A DNA stretch of 8,748 bases from Elusimicrobia bacterium RBG_16_66_12 (GCA_001800005.1 MGUL01000058.1:1-8748), one strand, 5' to 3'. Positions 1 through 7,030 are shown, counted from the first letter of the stretch. Program-made: numbers and translations. Notes: generated by a model not told the origin, from the sequence alone.

Positions 1-270
1 GACGTAGACGGCATGACCATTGCCCAGGGGTTCTTCCTGCACGACAAAGGACAGCTTCATCCTCTTATAGTGCTCACGGGCGAACGCTTCGATCTTCTCT
101 CCAAGGTAGCCGACGACGAGCACCACCTCGTCGATCCCGACCGCGGCCAGCTCGTCGATGATGTGGGCGAGGATCGGTTTGCCGGCGACGTGCATGAGGG
201 CCTTGGGCTGCGTGTGCGTGTGGGGCCGCAGCCGGGTGCCGAAGCCGGCCACAGGGATGATCGCTCTCAT
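1..270 (-). CDS. Sugar-1-phosphate nucleotidyltransferase, N-terminal part (cut by window edge)
   Basis: The first 90 codons of an NTP-transferase that would activate a sugar-1-phosphate to an NDP-sugar. Translating from the ATG at 270-268 gives an immediate nucleotide-binding signature, MRAIIPVAGFGTRLRPHT, followed by TQPKALMHVAGKPILAHII. This is the G-x-G-T-R-L-x-P-x-T...P-K pattern of RmlA/GalU/RfbF-type enzymes. Next come IDEVVLVVGYLGEKI (about residues 46-60) and, at the edge, VVQEEPLGNGHAVYV, the PLGxxHA-like segment that contacts the base and sugar. The frame is open to base 1. The start overlaps the dehydratase stop as ATGA, with AGAGGA nine bases upstream, so start and coupling are well supported. 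The HTHTQPKAL wording differs from classical RmlA, so the sugar and nucleotide cannot be named. The C-terminal part lies outside the window. Confidence 0.92.
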   Translation of the reverse strand, partial: MRAIIPVAGFGTRLRPHTHTQPKALMHVAGKPILAHIIDELAAVGIDEVVLVVGYLGEKIEAFAREHYKRMKLSFVVQEEPLGNGHAVYV

Positions 271-2156
271 GAACGTGCGTCCTCTGCACCGCGTGAGGCA
301 TCAAGGGAGAGCAGGAACGCCGACGGCCGATACGTTGGCACGAGCGTTTTGAACACGCTCACCATCTCGGGCAGATCATGCCGTTCCACCAGCAACCCAA
401 GCCGCTCAACTTGCGCCAGGACCGCCCTGGAGGCCGCGGGGGCACTCGAGCGGGCGACGAAGATCCGATCGTGCCGCGTCGCCAGGGTGCCCTCCTCCGC
501 CGTCAGCAGGTCCTCATATTCCTTCTCCCCGGGTTCGGGGTCGGCAAAGATGATGGGCACGTCTGTGTCCGGCTCGAGACCGGAGAGCCGGATCAGGTCG
601 CGGGCCAGGTCCACCACCCGCACCGGTTCGCCCATGTCCAACACGAAGATCTCGCCGCCCCGCCCCATCACGGCCGCCTGCAAGACGAGCAGCACGGCTT
701 CCGAGGTCGCCATAAAGTAGCGCCGCATGTTCTCGCCCCGCACCACGATGGGATCGCCCCGGCGGATCTTCTCCTGGAAGACGGGGATGACGCTGCCCCG
801 GCTGCCGAGGACGTTGCCGAACCGCACCGCGACGAAGCGTGTAGCCTGCTGTTCGGCGAGGGCAAGACAGACCTGCTCCGCGATCCGCTTAGTCACGCCC
901 ATGACGGAGCCCGGGTTCACGGCCTTGTCCGTCGAGATCAGGATGAACGTCTCGACGCCGGCGGCTACGGCGGCCTCCGCGAGGGTGCGCGTGCCCAGGA
1001 TGTTCGTGGCAACGGCCTCCTCGGCATGCCGCTCCATCAAGCCGACGTGCTTGTACGCGGCGGCATGGAACACGACGTGGGGTCGATGCTGGTTGAGGAC
1101 CTCCGCCATCCGGACGGGATCCCGCACGTCGGCGAGCAGCGCGGTGCCGGGCTGATTCAGGCGCCGGAGGTCCTGCTCCACCCAGAACAGACCCGACTCG
1201 TCGCGGTCCAGGAGGACCAGCCCCTGCGGGTGAAACACGGCGATCTGCCGGCAGAGCTCCGACCCGATCGAGCCGCCGGCCCCTGTGACGAGCACGACCC
1301 GATCCTTCAGCCACGCGCCGACGACGCTCTTGTCGATCTTGACGACCTCGCGTCCGAGCAGGTCCGTGAGCTGCACCTCTCGGAGGTCGCTGAAGGTCAA
1401 CTGGCCATTCAGGAGCTGGTCGAGGCCCGGGACTATCCGGATCTCGCGGACCCCGGCTTCTCTGGCGGAGGACGCGAACTGGCGGATGATCCGGGACGGG
1501 GCCGAGGGGATCGCGATGAGCACCGCCTCGATCGCGTGGTCGCGGATGATCGGCGCCATCTGCTCGCGAGAACCGAAGACCCGCAGGCCGTGGATCACCG
1601 TCCCTGCCTTTGACGCGTCGTCGTCGATGAATCCCACCACCTCGTACCCCGAGCCGGGGGTCTGATGCAGGGAGCGCGCCAGCTGCTCTCCCGCGGCGCC
1701 TGCCCCGACGATCAACGCCGGTCGGCCGCCGGCGGGGGACGTGCGCATCAGGTTGCGGTACACGCGGGGCGCAAGCCGGAAGGCGCTTATCGCCAGCAGC
1801 GTAAGCACATAGTCCAGCACGAGGATGGCCCGCGAGAATCCTCCGAGGAAGCCCTCGTGGCGGAGGACCAGGACGACCGCGGCGAACGCCACCCACCCGA
1901 CGCTGACGCTGAAGAAGACGCCCAGCATGTCCACGAGGCTGACCTGCGACCAGCTCAAGGCATACATCCGCGTCGTCGTGAACACGAGAAGCTTGATACC
2001 AATGCTGAGGACCACGGTCGCCGGGAGCTGCCCGATCACTTCGCGCGGGACCCGGCCATCGAAGCGCAGCCAGGTCGCGGCCAGGATCGCCCCCGTGATC
2101 AGCCCGACGTCACCCAGCAACAGGGCGAGACGGCGGCCGGTCAAGCGTGTTCTCAT
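267..2156 (-). CDS. Membrane-bound NDP-sugar 4,6-dehydratase/epimerase, FlaA1/PglF/WbpM/CapD family
   Basis: Long-form nucleotide-sugar dehydratase; family members convert UDP-GlcNAc to a UDP-4-keto-6-deoxy sugar. At 629 residues it has the full architecture. Four hydrophobic segments (about 8-30, 44-63, 77-98 and 108-130) anchor it in the inner membrane. A first Rossmann/CoA-binding-like domain follows (LIVGAGAAGEQLA, about 148-160, and VVGFIDDD). The catalytic short-chain dehydrogenase domain then begins at VLVTGAGGSIGSELCRQI (about 288-305). Catalytic-region landmarks are FHAAAYKHVGLME (about 363-375), ISTDKAVNPGSVMGVTKR with Asp410, Lys411, Met419 and Lys423, and RFGNVLGSRGSVIPVF (about 445-460). 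Met where classical SDR enzymes have the catalytic Tyr is the normal state for PglF/WbpM-type enzymes, so this is not a defect. The ATG start lies in an ATGA overlap without a clear Shine-Dalgarno match, suggesting coupled translation. It would supply the keto substrate for the DegT enzyme. Whether the product is inverted or retained at C5 is unknown. Confidence 0.95.
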   Translation of the reverse strand: MRTRLTGRRLALLLGDVGLITGAILAATWLRFDGRVPREVIGQLPATVVLSIGIKLLVFTTTRMYALSWSQVSLVDMLGVFFSVSVGWVAFAAVVLVLRHEGFLGGFSRAILVLDYVLTLLAISAFRLAPRVYRNLMRTSPAGGRPALIVGAGAAGEQLARSLHQTPGSGYEVVGFIDDDASKAGTVIHGLRVFGSREQMAPIIRDHAIEAVLIAIPSAPSRIIRQFASSAREAGVREIRIVPGLDQLLNGQLTFSDLREVQLTDLLGREVVKIDKSVVGAWLKDRVVLVTGAGGSIGSELCRQIAVFHPQGLVLLDRDESGLFWVEQDLRRLNQPGTALLADVRDPVRMAEVLNQHRPHVVFHAAAYKHVGLMERHAEEAVATNILGTRTLAEAAVAAGVETFILISTDKAVNPGSVMGVTKRIAEQVCLALAEQQATRFVAVRFGNVLGSRGSVIPVFQEKIRRGDPIVVRGENMRRYFMATSEAVLLVLQAAVMGRGGEIFVLDMGEPVRVVDLARDLIRLSGLEPDTDVPIIFADPEPGEKEYEDLLTAEEGTLATRHDRIFVARSSAPAASRAVLAQVERLGLLVERHDLPEMVSVFKTLVPTYRPSAFLLSLDASRGAEDARS

Positions 2157-2926
2157 GACAGTCGGCCCACGGCGTAGAGCACCTTGAAGTCATCGGCGCG
2201 ATCGGCGGCGGTGATCGGGGTCAGTTCCGCCTCCGCAGCCATGCCGTCGACGGCCTCGGCTGGCAGCGGAGCGAGCCGGCCGTAGACCAGCCGCTTCAGC
2301 GCCTCTTTCCCCTTCATGGTTTGGGGGATGAGGTGGAGCCCGACCGCGGCGCGGCGGACGGCCGAGACGAGATGGTCCCGACGGTCACGGGAGCGGGCCG
2401 GGAAGGCCGCGTACAACTCCGTGGTAAACCCTTCCCCGCTCATCAGCTCCCGCAGCTCACGGGCCGAGAAGTAGCGGAATGTGAACGGACTTGGGTTGAA
2501 CCCGTCCCACTGCGGGTTCGCCGTACAAATCAGCGATGTCCCGGGTGAGCGCAGCAGACGCCTGACCTCCCGCACGAACCGCACCGGGGCCGACAGATAG
2601 TACAGGGCCTCGTAGAGAAGGATCACGTCGAAGGTGTGGTCGGCGAACGGGAGGACGTGAGCGTCAAGGCGTACCAGCTGCGCCCGGTCTCCGTAATGTG
2701 CGCGCGCCTGGCGGAGCATCGTCTCATCGAAGTCTCCGCCGACCACCGTGCGGGCCGAGCGCGCGAGATAACCGAGGCCGATGCCCGGCCCACAGGCGAC
2801 CTCCAGTAGGTCCTTCCCGGCCGCATGCGTCGCGGCGAGACGATAGCGCGTGTAGAGCATGCTCAGCTGCTCCCGCGTCGCACCGGCGCCGGGCAATTCC
2901 GTGACCGTGACGTAGCTCTGACTCAT
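2153..2926 (-). CDS. Class I SAM-dependent methyltransferase
   Basis: Soluble methyltransferase of the UbiE/Methyltransf_11 type. The 257-residue product has motif I LLEVACGPGIGLGYLA (about 40-55), the acidic end of strand 2 in VVGGDFDETML (about 61-71), motif II/III LDAHVLPFADHTFDVILLYEALYYL (about 87-111; key LDA, LPF, FDV) and LLRSPGTSLICTANP (about 123-137). The segment FNPSPFTFRYFSARELRELM follows, in the region that usually contacts the substrate. The short N-terminus (TELPGAGATREQLSMLYTRYRLA) and the FNPSPF segment look like those of methyltransferases I associate with polysaccharide clusters; that comparison is from memory and unverified. The start is ATG in an ATGA overlap with the aminotransferase stop, preceded by GCGAGG. 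The stop overlaps the dehydratase start in the same way. Likely acceptors are a sugar hydroxyl or amine, or the product of the adjacent aminotransferase, but sequence alone does not decide. Confidence 0.9.
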   Translation of the reverse strand: MSQSYVTVTELPGAGATREQLSMLYTRYRLAATHAAGKDLLEVACGPGIGLGYLARSARTVVGGDFDETMLRQARAHYGDRAQLVRLDAHVLPFADHTFDVILLYEALYYLSAPVRFVREVRRLLRSPGTSLICTANPQWDGFNPSPFTFRYFSARELRELMSGEGFTTELYAAFPARSRDRRDHLVSAVRRAAVGLHLIPQTMKGKEALKRLVYGRLAPLPAEAVDGMAAEAELTPITAADRADDFKVLYAVGRLS

Positions 2927-4155
2927 CCGGCCTCGCCGTCCGCGCGCAACCGGGCGAGGCGCGATACGGCCTCCCGCAGCGTCACGGCCTCCTTGGCGAA
3001 GTTGAAGCGGACGTAGCGTGCGCCCTGTGCTCCGTCCACGTAGAAGCTGGAGCCGGGGACCACCGCGACCCCGATCTCCACGGCGAGGTGCTCGGCAAAC
3101 GCCCGGTCAGGCGAGACCGTCCCGCCGGGGTCGCGATATCCCTCCCCGCGAAACCTTGAGAAATCCGCCATGACGTAGTAGGCGCCTTCCGGCCAGCGGA
3201 ACCGAAAACCGGCGCGGGTCAACGCCGGAAGGAGGATGTCCCGCCGCGCCGCGTACTCGCGGCGCATCTCCTGGTAGTACGTCTCGGGGAGCCCCAAGGC
3301 CGCGATGCCCGCCGCCTGGAACGGGGCGGGCGCGCAGATCGTCAGGTAGTCGTGCACCTTGCGGATCTGCGCCGAGAGCGGCTCCGGCGCGACGATCCAG
3401 CCCACGCGCCATCCCGTCACGGCGTAGGTCTTCCCCAATCCACTGATGGTCACGGTCCGTTCGCGCATCCCGTCGAGGCTGCCCAGGCTGATGTGCTCCA
3501 CCCCATCGTAGACGATGTGCTCGTAGATTTCGTCCGTGACGGCGACGAGATTGTGCGTGCGGCACGCCTCGGCCACCGCCTCGAGCTCCCTCCGCGAGAA
3601 GACGCGCCCGGTGGGATTGTGCGGCGTATTCAGGATCACGAGGCGCGTGTGCGGACCGACAGCGCGGCGCAGCACGTCGGCCTCGATCCGGTAGCCGGGC
3701 GGGGCCAGGGGGACGAAGCGCGGACGCACACCGGCCATCAGGCAGTCCGGCACGTAGTTCTCGTACCACGGCTCGAAGATCACGACCTCATCGCCGGCAT
3801 CGGTCAGCGCCAGGATCGCGGACATCATCGCCTCGCTCACGCCGCAGGTCACGGTGACCTCGGTCTCAGGATTGGCGGAGATCGCGTTCACGCGCGCGGT
3901 CTTCGCGGCGATGGCGCTCCGGAACGTGGCGGTGCCGAACGGGAAGGTGTACTGGTTGTCGCCGCTGCGGATCGCCTGCACCGCGGCCTCAAGCACCTCC
4001 GCCGGAGGCGTGAAGTCCGGCAGGCCTTGGGACAGGTTGACGGCACCCGCCTCATCCCCCAGGCGCGTCATCTCCCGGATGACCGATTCCTGGAAGGAAG
4101 CCGTCCGGCCGGCGATCGGGGGGGGCGTCTGGGACTCGCGCACGCGCCGCTTCAT
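2923..4155 (-). CDS. Fold-type I PLP aminotransferase, amino acid/2-oxo acid type (class I/II)
   Basis: Cytoplasmic aminotransferase that probably interconverts an amino acid and its 2-oxo acid. It resembles the aspartate/kynurenine/methionine aminotransferase branch rather than the sugar aminotransferases. The 410 residues carry the canonical landmarks: NLSQGLPDFTPP (about 40-51), NQYTFPFGTATFR (about 67-79), VTCGVSEAM, LNTPHNPTGRVFS with Asn180, VTDEIYEHIVYDG with Asp208 and Tyr211, SGLGKTYAVTGWRVGW with Schiff-base Lys242 and Arg250, and YVRFNFAKE with Arg383, the residue that binds the substrate carboxylate. These imply an active enzyme using amino-acid-like substrates. The N-terminal stretch of about 18 residues is basic and proline-rich and is encoded partly by an eight-C run. 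The ribosome-binding site is poor (GGTGG only three bases from the ATG), after a nine-base gap. Its presence in a glycan operon is unusual. The class is sure; the substrate is not. Confidence 0.92.
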   Translation of the reverse strand: MKRRVRESQTPPPIAGRTASFQESVIREMTRLGDEAGAVNLSQGLPDFTPPAEVLEAAVQAIRSGDNQYTFPFGTATFRSAIAAKTARVNAISANPETEVTVTCGVSEAMMSAILALTDAGDEVVIFEPWYENYVPDCLMAGVRPRFVPLAPPGYRIEADVLRRAVGPHTRLVILNTPHNPTGRVFSRRELEAVAEACRTHNLVAVTDEIYEHIVYDGVEHISLGSLDGMRERTVTISGLGKTYAVTGWRVGWIVAPEPLSAQIRKVHDYLTICAPAPFQAAGIAALGLPETYYQEMRREYAARRDILLPALTRAGFRFRWPEGAYYVMADFSRFRGEGYRDPGGTVSPDRAFAEHLAVEIGVAVVPGSSFYVDGAQGARYVRFNFAKEAVTLREAVSRLARLRADGEAG

Positions 4156-4164
4156 ATACCACCG

Positions 4165-5268
4165 CTAGGCAAAGAACGTCCGGATGCACTGCGCCGTGTA
4201 GTCCACCTGCGCCTCCGTGGTCTCGGCACTCATGGGCAGCGACACCACCTCCCGGCAGATCCTCGCAGTCTGTGGCAGGTCCCATTCTCTGAGCTGCAGG
4301 CCCCGATGCTCCCACCATGGCTTGGACCAGTGCACGAGGGTCTCCACCCCCTGCCCGGTCAGGTACGCCCGCAAGGCATCGCGCTGGCGTGTGCGGATAA
4401 CGTAGTTCTGAAAGGAATCGACGTGATGCTCCTCCGGGAAGCGGGGGAGCCGCAGATCACCGACGTCCTCCAGAGCGTGATCGTACAGCGCGGCGATCCG
4501 GCGGCGGTGATCGATCCACCGGGGCAGGTGACGGAGCTTCACATCCAGCACGGCAGCCTGGACATTGTCCAACAACGCGGTATAGCCATGATAATGGAAC
4601 TCACCGGTTTCTCGATCCTCTCCATTGAACCTTAGGAGCGTCGCCATCCTGGCCACGGCTGCATCGTTCGTCGTCACCGCGCCCCCGTCCCCCAGTCCGC
4701 CCAGCGCCTTCAACGGGTAGAAGCTGAAGCAACCGGCCAGCCCGAATGACCCCGCCATCTTCCCTTTGAACGTGCCCCCCAGCGCCTGCGCGGCATCCTC
4801 GATCACCACGAGGTGATGCCGTTCAGCGATGCCCAGGATGCGCTCCATTTCGCAGACGCGCCCGTTGAGGTGCACGGGAAGGATGGCTTTGGTGCGGTCC
4901 GTGATCGCCTCCTCGAGGAGGTGGGGGTCCAGATTGTAGTCCTCGCCGACGTCGACCAGGACGGGTGTTGCACCGCAATGGACGATAGCGGAGATCGTCG
5001 CCAGGAACGTATGCGCGACGGTAATCACCTCCTGTCCCGGACCGACCCCGGCCGCCAGGAGGGAGAAATGCAGGGCGTGATAGCAGCTGTTCACGCCGAC
5101 GGCATACTTGACCCCGACGAACTCCGCAAGATGGCGCTCGAAGTCCCGCAGTTGGGAGCGGAGCACCAGGTCCCCCCTGGCCAGCGTGTCGGTGATCGCC
5201 ACGTCGACTTCGTCCTTGAGCCGGCGATAGTGCTCTCGTGGATCAACGAAGGGCACGCGGTAGCTCAC
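4165..5268 (-). CDS. DegT/DnrJ/EryC1/StrS-family PLP-dependent sugar aminotransferase
   Basis: Likely transfers an amino group, usually from glutamate, to a keto group of an NDP-linked sugar in the cytoplasm. At 367 residues it is normal length for the family. PLP-site landmarks are VITVAHTFLATISAIVHCGATPVLVDV (about 81-107; key VAHTF, PVLVD), PVHLNGR (about 131-137), IEDAAQALGG with Asp158 facing the pyridine nitrogen, and GCFSFYPLKALGGLGDGG with Lys187 as the Schiff-base lysine. Lys187 is present, so this looks like a working aminotransferase rather than a lysine-lacking dehydratase relative. The phosphate-binding segment reads VNSCYHALHFSL where most members have SGTxAL or SCTAAL; this may mark a subfamily with a particular substrate. 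The start is GTG in a GTGA overlap with the transketolase C-subunit, with GAGGAG eight bases upstream. The coupling suggests a shared step or shared substrate with the transketolase (inference). Sugar and ring position cannot be assigned. Confidence 0.93.
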   Translation of the reverse strand: MSYRVPFVDPREHYRRLKDEVDVAITDTLARGDLVLRSQLRDFERHLAEFVGVKYAVGVNSCYHALHFSLLAAGVGPGQEVITVAHTFLATISAIVHCGATPVLVDVGEDYNLDPHLLEEAITDRTKAILPVHLNGRVCEMERILGIAERHHLVVIEDAAQALGGTFKGKMAGSFGLAGCFSFYPLKALGGLGDGGAVTTNDAAVARMATLLRFNGEDRETGEFHYHGYTALLDNVQAAVLDVKLRHLPRWIDHRRRIAALYDHALEDVGDLRLPRFPEEHHVDSFQNYVIRTRQRDALRAYLTGQGVETLVHWSKPWWEHRGLQLREWDLPQTARICREVVSLPMSAETTEAQVDYTAQCIRTFFA

Positions 5269-6185
5269 TGGAGATGCTCCTCAATCGATCGCAGAACGCT
5301 GTCGGGAGAAAGCCCGTATTCGCGCCGCAGGTAATCCTGGCTGCCGGCGTGGAGGGCGAACGCTGACGGAATGCCCATGGGGAAGAAACGGATCCTGCCG
5401 TCACCCCGCCGGGCCAGCACATCGGCCACTGCACTTCCCAGTCCACCGATGATGCTGTGTTCTTCGAGGGTCACGATCATGCGTGTCTCACGGGCAGCGG
5501 CCAGCACCGCCTCTTCATCCAGCGGCCGAAGAGTGTGCATGCTCAAGACCCTGGCCTCAACCCCCCTCGCCGACAGGCGGTCGGCCACTCGAACCGCCGT
5601 CTCCAGCAGACCTCCGGTGGTGATCAGCGTGAGGGCGTCGCCGTCGCGCAGGGACAGCGCCTGTCCCAGCCTGAACGACACGGCGGACCGGTGCACGACG
5701 GGCTCTCCGGCCCTGCCCAGCCGCAGATAGCAGGGTCCGGGATGGACGGCGACAGCTCGCGTCGCGTGCTCGGTCTCCACGGGGTCTCCCGGCGCCACCA
5801 CGACCATCTCGGGAAGCGCCCGCATCACGGCCAGATCTTCCGTGGCGTGGTGCGTTGCCCCGAGGGCCCCATAGGCGAAGCCTCCGCCGACCGCGACGAT
5901 CTTCACGGCGGCGCGGTGGTAGCACACGTCGTTCCGGATCTGCTCCAGGCACCGCAGCGTCGGGAAGTTCCCGATGGAATAGGCGAAGACGATCCTGCCA
6001 CACATGGCCAGCCCCGCGCTGACCCCGATCAGGTTCTGCTCGGCCACGCCCACGTTGACGAACCGCTCCGGAAACCGCTGCGCGAACGGCTCGACCACGC
6101 CGAAGCCGAGATCTCCCGTCACCAGCATGATGCGCTCGTCGTGCTCCGCGATCTCCATCACGGTGCGGAAGAACGCCGCTCTCAC
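5265..6185 (-). CDS. Split transketolase, C-terminal (pyrimidine-binding plus C-terminal) subunit
   Basis: Partner of the preceding gene; together they would form one full-length transketolase-like enzyme. The 306-residue product has the pyrimidine-binding domain in its first half: LVTGDLGFG (about residues 21-29), FVNVGVAEQN with Glu49, the conserved acid that activates the ThDP aminopyrimidine ring, and GNFPTLRCLEQIRNDVCYH (about 72-90). The segment FAYGALGATHHATEDLAVMRALP (about 103-125) replaces the GxxGASHQALED pattern of ordinary transketolases; the tandem His112-His113 sits at the substrate-facing loop. The transketolase C-terminal domain follows (LITTGGLLETAV, VLSMHTLRPLDEE, VTLEEHSIIGGLGSAVAD). 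The start is GTG inside a GTGA overlap, with GAGG seven bases upstream. It is also related to DXP synthase and 2-oxo-acid dehydrogenase E1-beta, but the split layout and motifs favour transketolase. The substrate is unknown. Confidence 0.9.
   Translation of the reverse strand: MRAAFFRTVMEIAEHDERIMLVTGDLGFGVVEPFAQRFPERFVNVGVAEQNLIGVSAGLAMCGRIVFAYSIGNFPTLRCLEQIRNDVCYHRAAVKIVAVGGGFAYGALGATHHATEDLAVMRALPEMVVVAPGDPVETEHATRAVAVHPGPCYLRLGRAGEPVVHRSAVSFRLGQALSLRDGDALTLITTGGLLETAVRVADRLSARGVEARVLSMHTLRPLDEEAVLAAARETRMIVTLEEHSIIGGLGSAVADVLARRGDGRIRFFPMGIPSAFALHAGSQDYLRREYGLSPDSVLRSIEEHLQ
5277..5282 (-). promoter_or_regulatory. Ribosome-binding site for the GTG start of the DegT-family gene
   Basis: Minus-strand GAGGAG lies eight bases upstream of the GTG at 5268-5266, inside the end of the transketolase C-subunit gene. 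It is the clearest Shine-Dalgarno match seen among the start sites examined. It supports GTG as the real start and full expression of this gene despite the overlap. Confidence 0.6.
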
Positions 6186-7018
6186 GGCCGGCCCTCGAGC
6201 TCAGCCAGGGCCCGAGCCAGCTCATCCGCGTCAGGCGCCCGGTAATGCCAGAGAAGCTTGCCTTCCATGAAGCTGACGCCCTTGCCCTTCACGGTATGGG
6301 CGACGATGCAGCTGGGGCGTCCCGGCTGGAAGGGAATATCCTGCAGGCTTCGGACGATGTGATCGACATCGTGACCGTCGATCTCCCGCACCGCCCAGCC
6401 GAAGGCTTCCCACTTGGCGGCCAGCGGATGGAGGTCGAGGACCTCCGCGACCGTCCCCAGGCTCTGGATCTTGTTGTAGTCGACGATGGCCACCAGGTTG
6501 TCGAGGCGGTGATGCGGCGCGAAGAGGACCGCCTCCCAGGTCGAGCCCTCGTCACATTCCCCATCGCTCAGCAGCACGAACACACGGAACGGTCGACCGT
6601 CACGCTTGCCGGCAAGCGCCATGCCGCATCCGATCGAAAGGCCGTGGCCCAGCGCCCCGGTGGACACATCCACGCCGGGCACCCCGGTGTGCGTGACGTG
6701 ACCGGCCAGCACGCTGCCATCCTGATAATATCGCTCGAGCCATGCGGGGGGGAAGAAGCCGGCTTCGGCAAGCCCGGCATACAGCGCGGCGGCTCCGTGT
6801 CCCTTGCTCAGCAGGAACCGATCCCGGTCGGGCCAATCCGGACGCGCGGCGTCCACGCGAAGCACGCCGCCGTAGAGCGCCGCCAACAGATCGGCCATCG
6901 ATAGCGAGCTCCCAACGTGGGAGCTCTTCGCCTGATGCGTCATCGTCAGCACGTGACGCCGGATCCTCAGGGCCAGCGCCTTCATTCTCCCGACATCGGC
7001 CGATCGCAGCGTGGCCAC
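6182..7018 (-). CDS. Split transketolase, N-terminal (thiamine diphosphate pyrophosphate-binding) subunit
   Basis: N-terminal half of a two-subunit thiamine diphosphate (ThDP)-dependent transketolase-like enzyme. It should pair with the next gene product to move a two-carbon ketol unit between sugars. At 278 residues it matches split transketolase N-subunits. Landmarks are KSSHVGSSLS (His34), LLSKGHGAAALYA (His74), VSTGALGHGLSIG (about 118-130), the metal/ThDP-diphosphate motif SDGECDEGSTWEA (Asp152) with VDYNKIQ (Asn182), and the terminal AHTVKGKGVSFMEGKLLWHYRAP (key residues VKGKG, His258). All cofactor-contact positions I can recognise are present. Several motifs differ from metabolic transketolase, which usually has GSGHPGG, GPLGQG and DGELQEG. 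The start is GTG, ten bases after the previous stop, with GAGAGGG five bases upstream. It is coupled to its partner by a GTGA overlap. The location inside a glycan operon suggests a dedicated sugar-building role rather than the pentose phosphate pathway (inference). Confidence 0.9.
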   Translation of the reverse strand: MATLRSADVGRMKALALRIRRHVLTMTHQAKSSHVGSSLSMADLLAALYGGVLRVDAARPDWPDRDRFLLSKGHGAAALYAGLAEAGFFPPAWLERYYQDGSVLAGHVTHTGVPGVDVSTGALGHGLSIGCGMALAGKRDGRPFRVFVLLSDGECDEGSTWEAVLFAPHHRLDNLVAIVDYNKIQSLGTVAEVLDLHPLAAKWEAFGWAVREIDGHDVDHIVRSLQDIPFQPGRPSCIVAHTVKGKGVSFMEGKLLWHYRAPDADELARALAELEGRP

Positions 7019-7023
7019 GTCGT

Positions 7024-7030
7024 CCCTCTC
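7024..7030 (-). promoter_or_regulatory. Ribosome-binding site for the GTG start of the transketolase N-subunit
   Basis: Minus-strand GAGAGGG ends five bases before the GTG at 7018-7016. It partly overlaps the stop codon of the sugar transferase gene. It supports the GTG over the ATG eleven codons further in, which would remove little of the domain and has no clear family precedent I can check. Confidence 0.5.

Noticed and set aside
894..930. Loss of the catalytic Tyr in the dehydratase (Met419 in the MGVTKR motif)
   Set aside because: PglF/WbpM-type long dehydratases normally have Met here, so this is a family trait, not a broken enzyme.
378..1613. 411-codon open frame on the plus strand opposite the dehydratase gene
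   Set aside because: It lies wholly antisense to a gene with clear family motifs. Its product is low-complexity, rich in Arg, Asp, Gly and His, with no recognisable domain. Long antisense frames are expected opposite high-GC genes with biased third positions.
889..1896. 335-codon minus-strand frame inside the dehydratase gene
   Set aside because: It is a second reading frame of the same strand, giving an Arg/Gly/Pro-rich product typical of a frame shadow. The dehydratase frame carries all the family motifs, so this is neither a nested gene nor evidence of a frameshift.
4156..4164. Possible promoter or terminator in the nine-base gap between the two aminotransferase genes
   Set aside because: Too short for a promoter, and no inverted repeat with a T-tract was seen. 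The same holds for the ten-base gap at 7019-7028.
3352..4635. 427-codon open frame on the plus strand
   Set aside because: It runs antisense across two well-supported aminotransferase genes and their junction, has no recognisable motifs, and looks like a composition artefact.
5457..6245. 262-codon plus-strand frame opposite the transketolase C-subunit
   Set aside because: Antisense shadow of a conserved gene; no domain or plausible start context.
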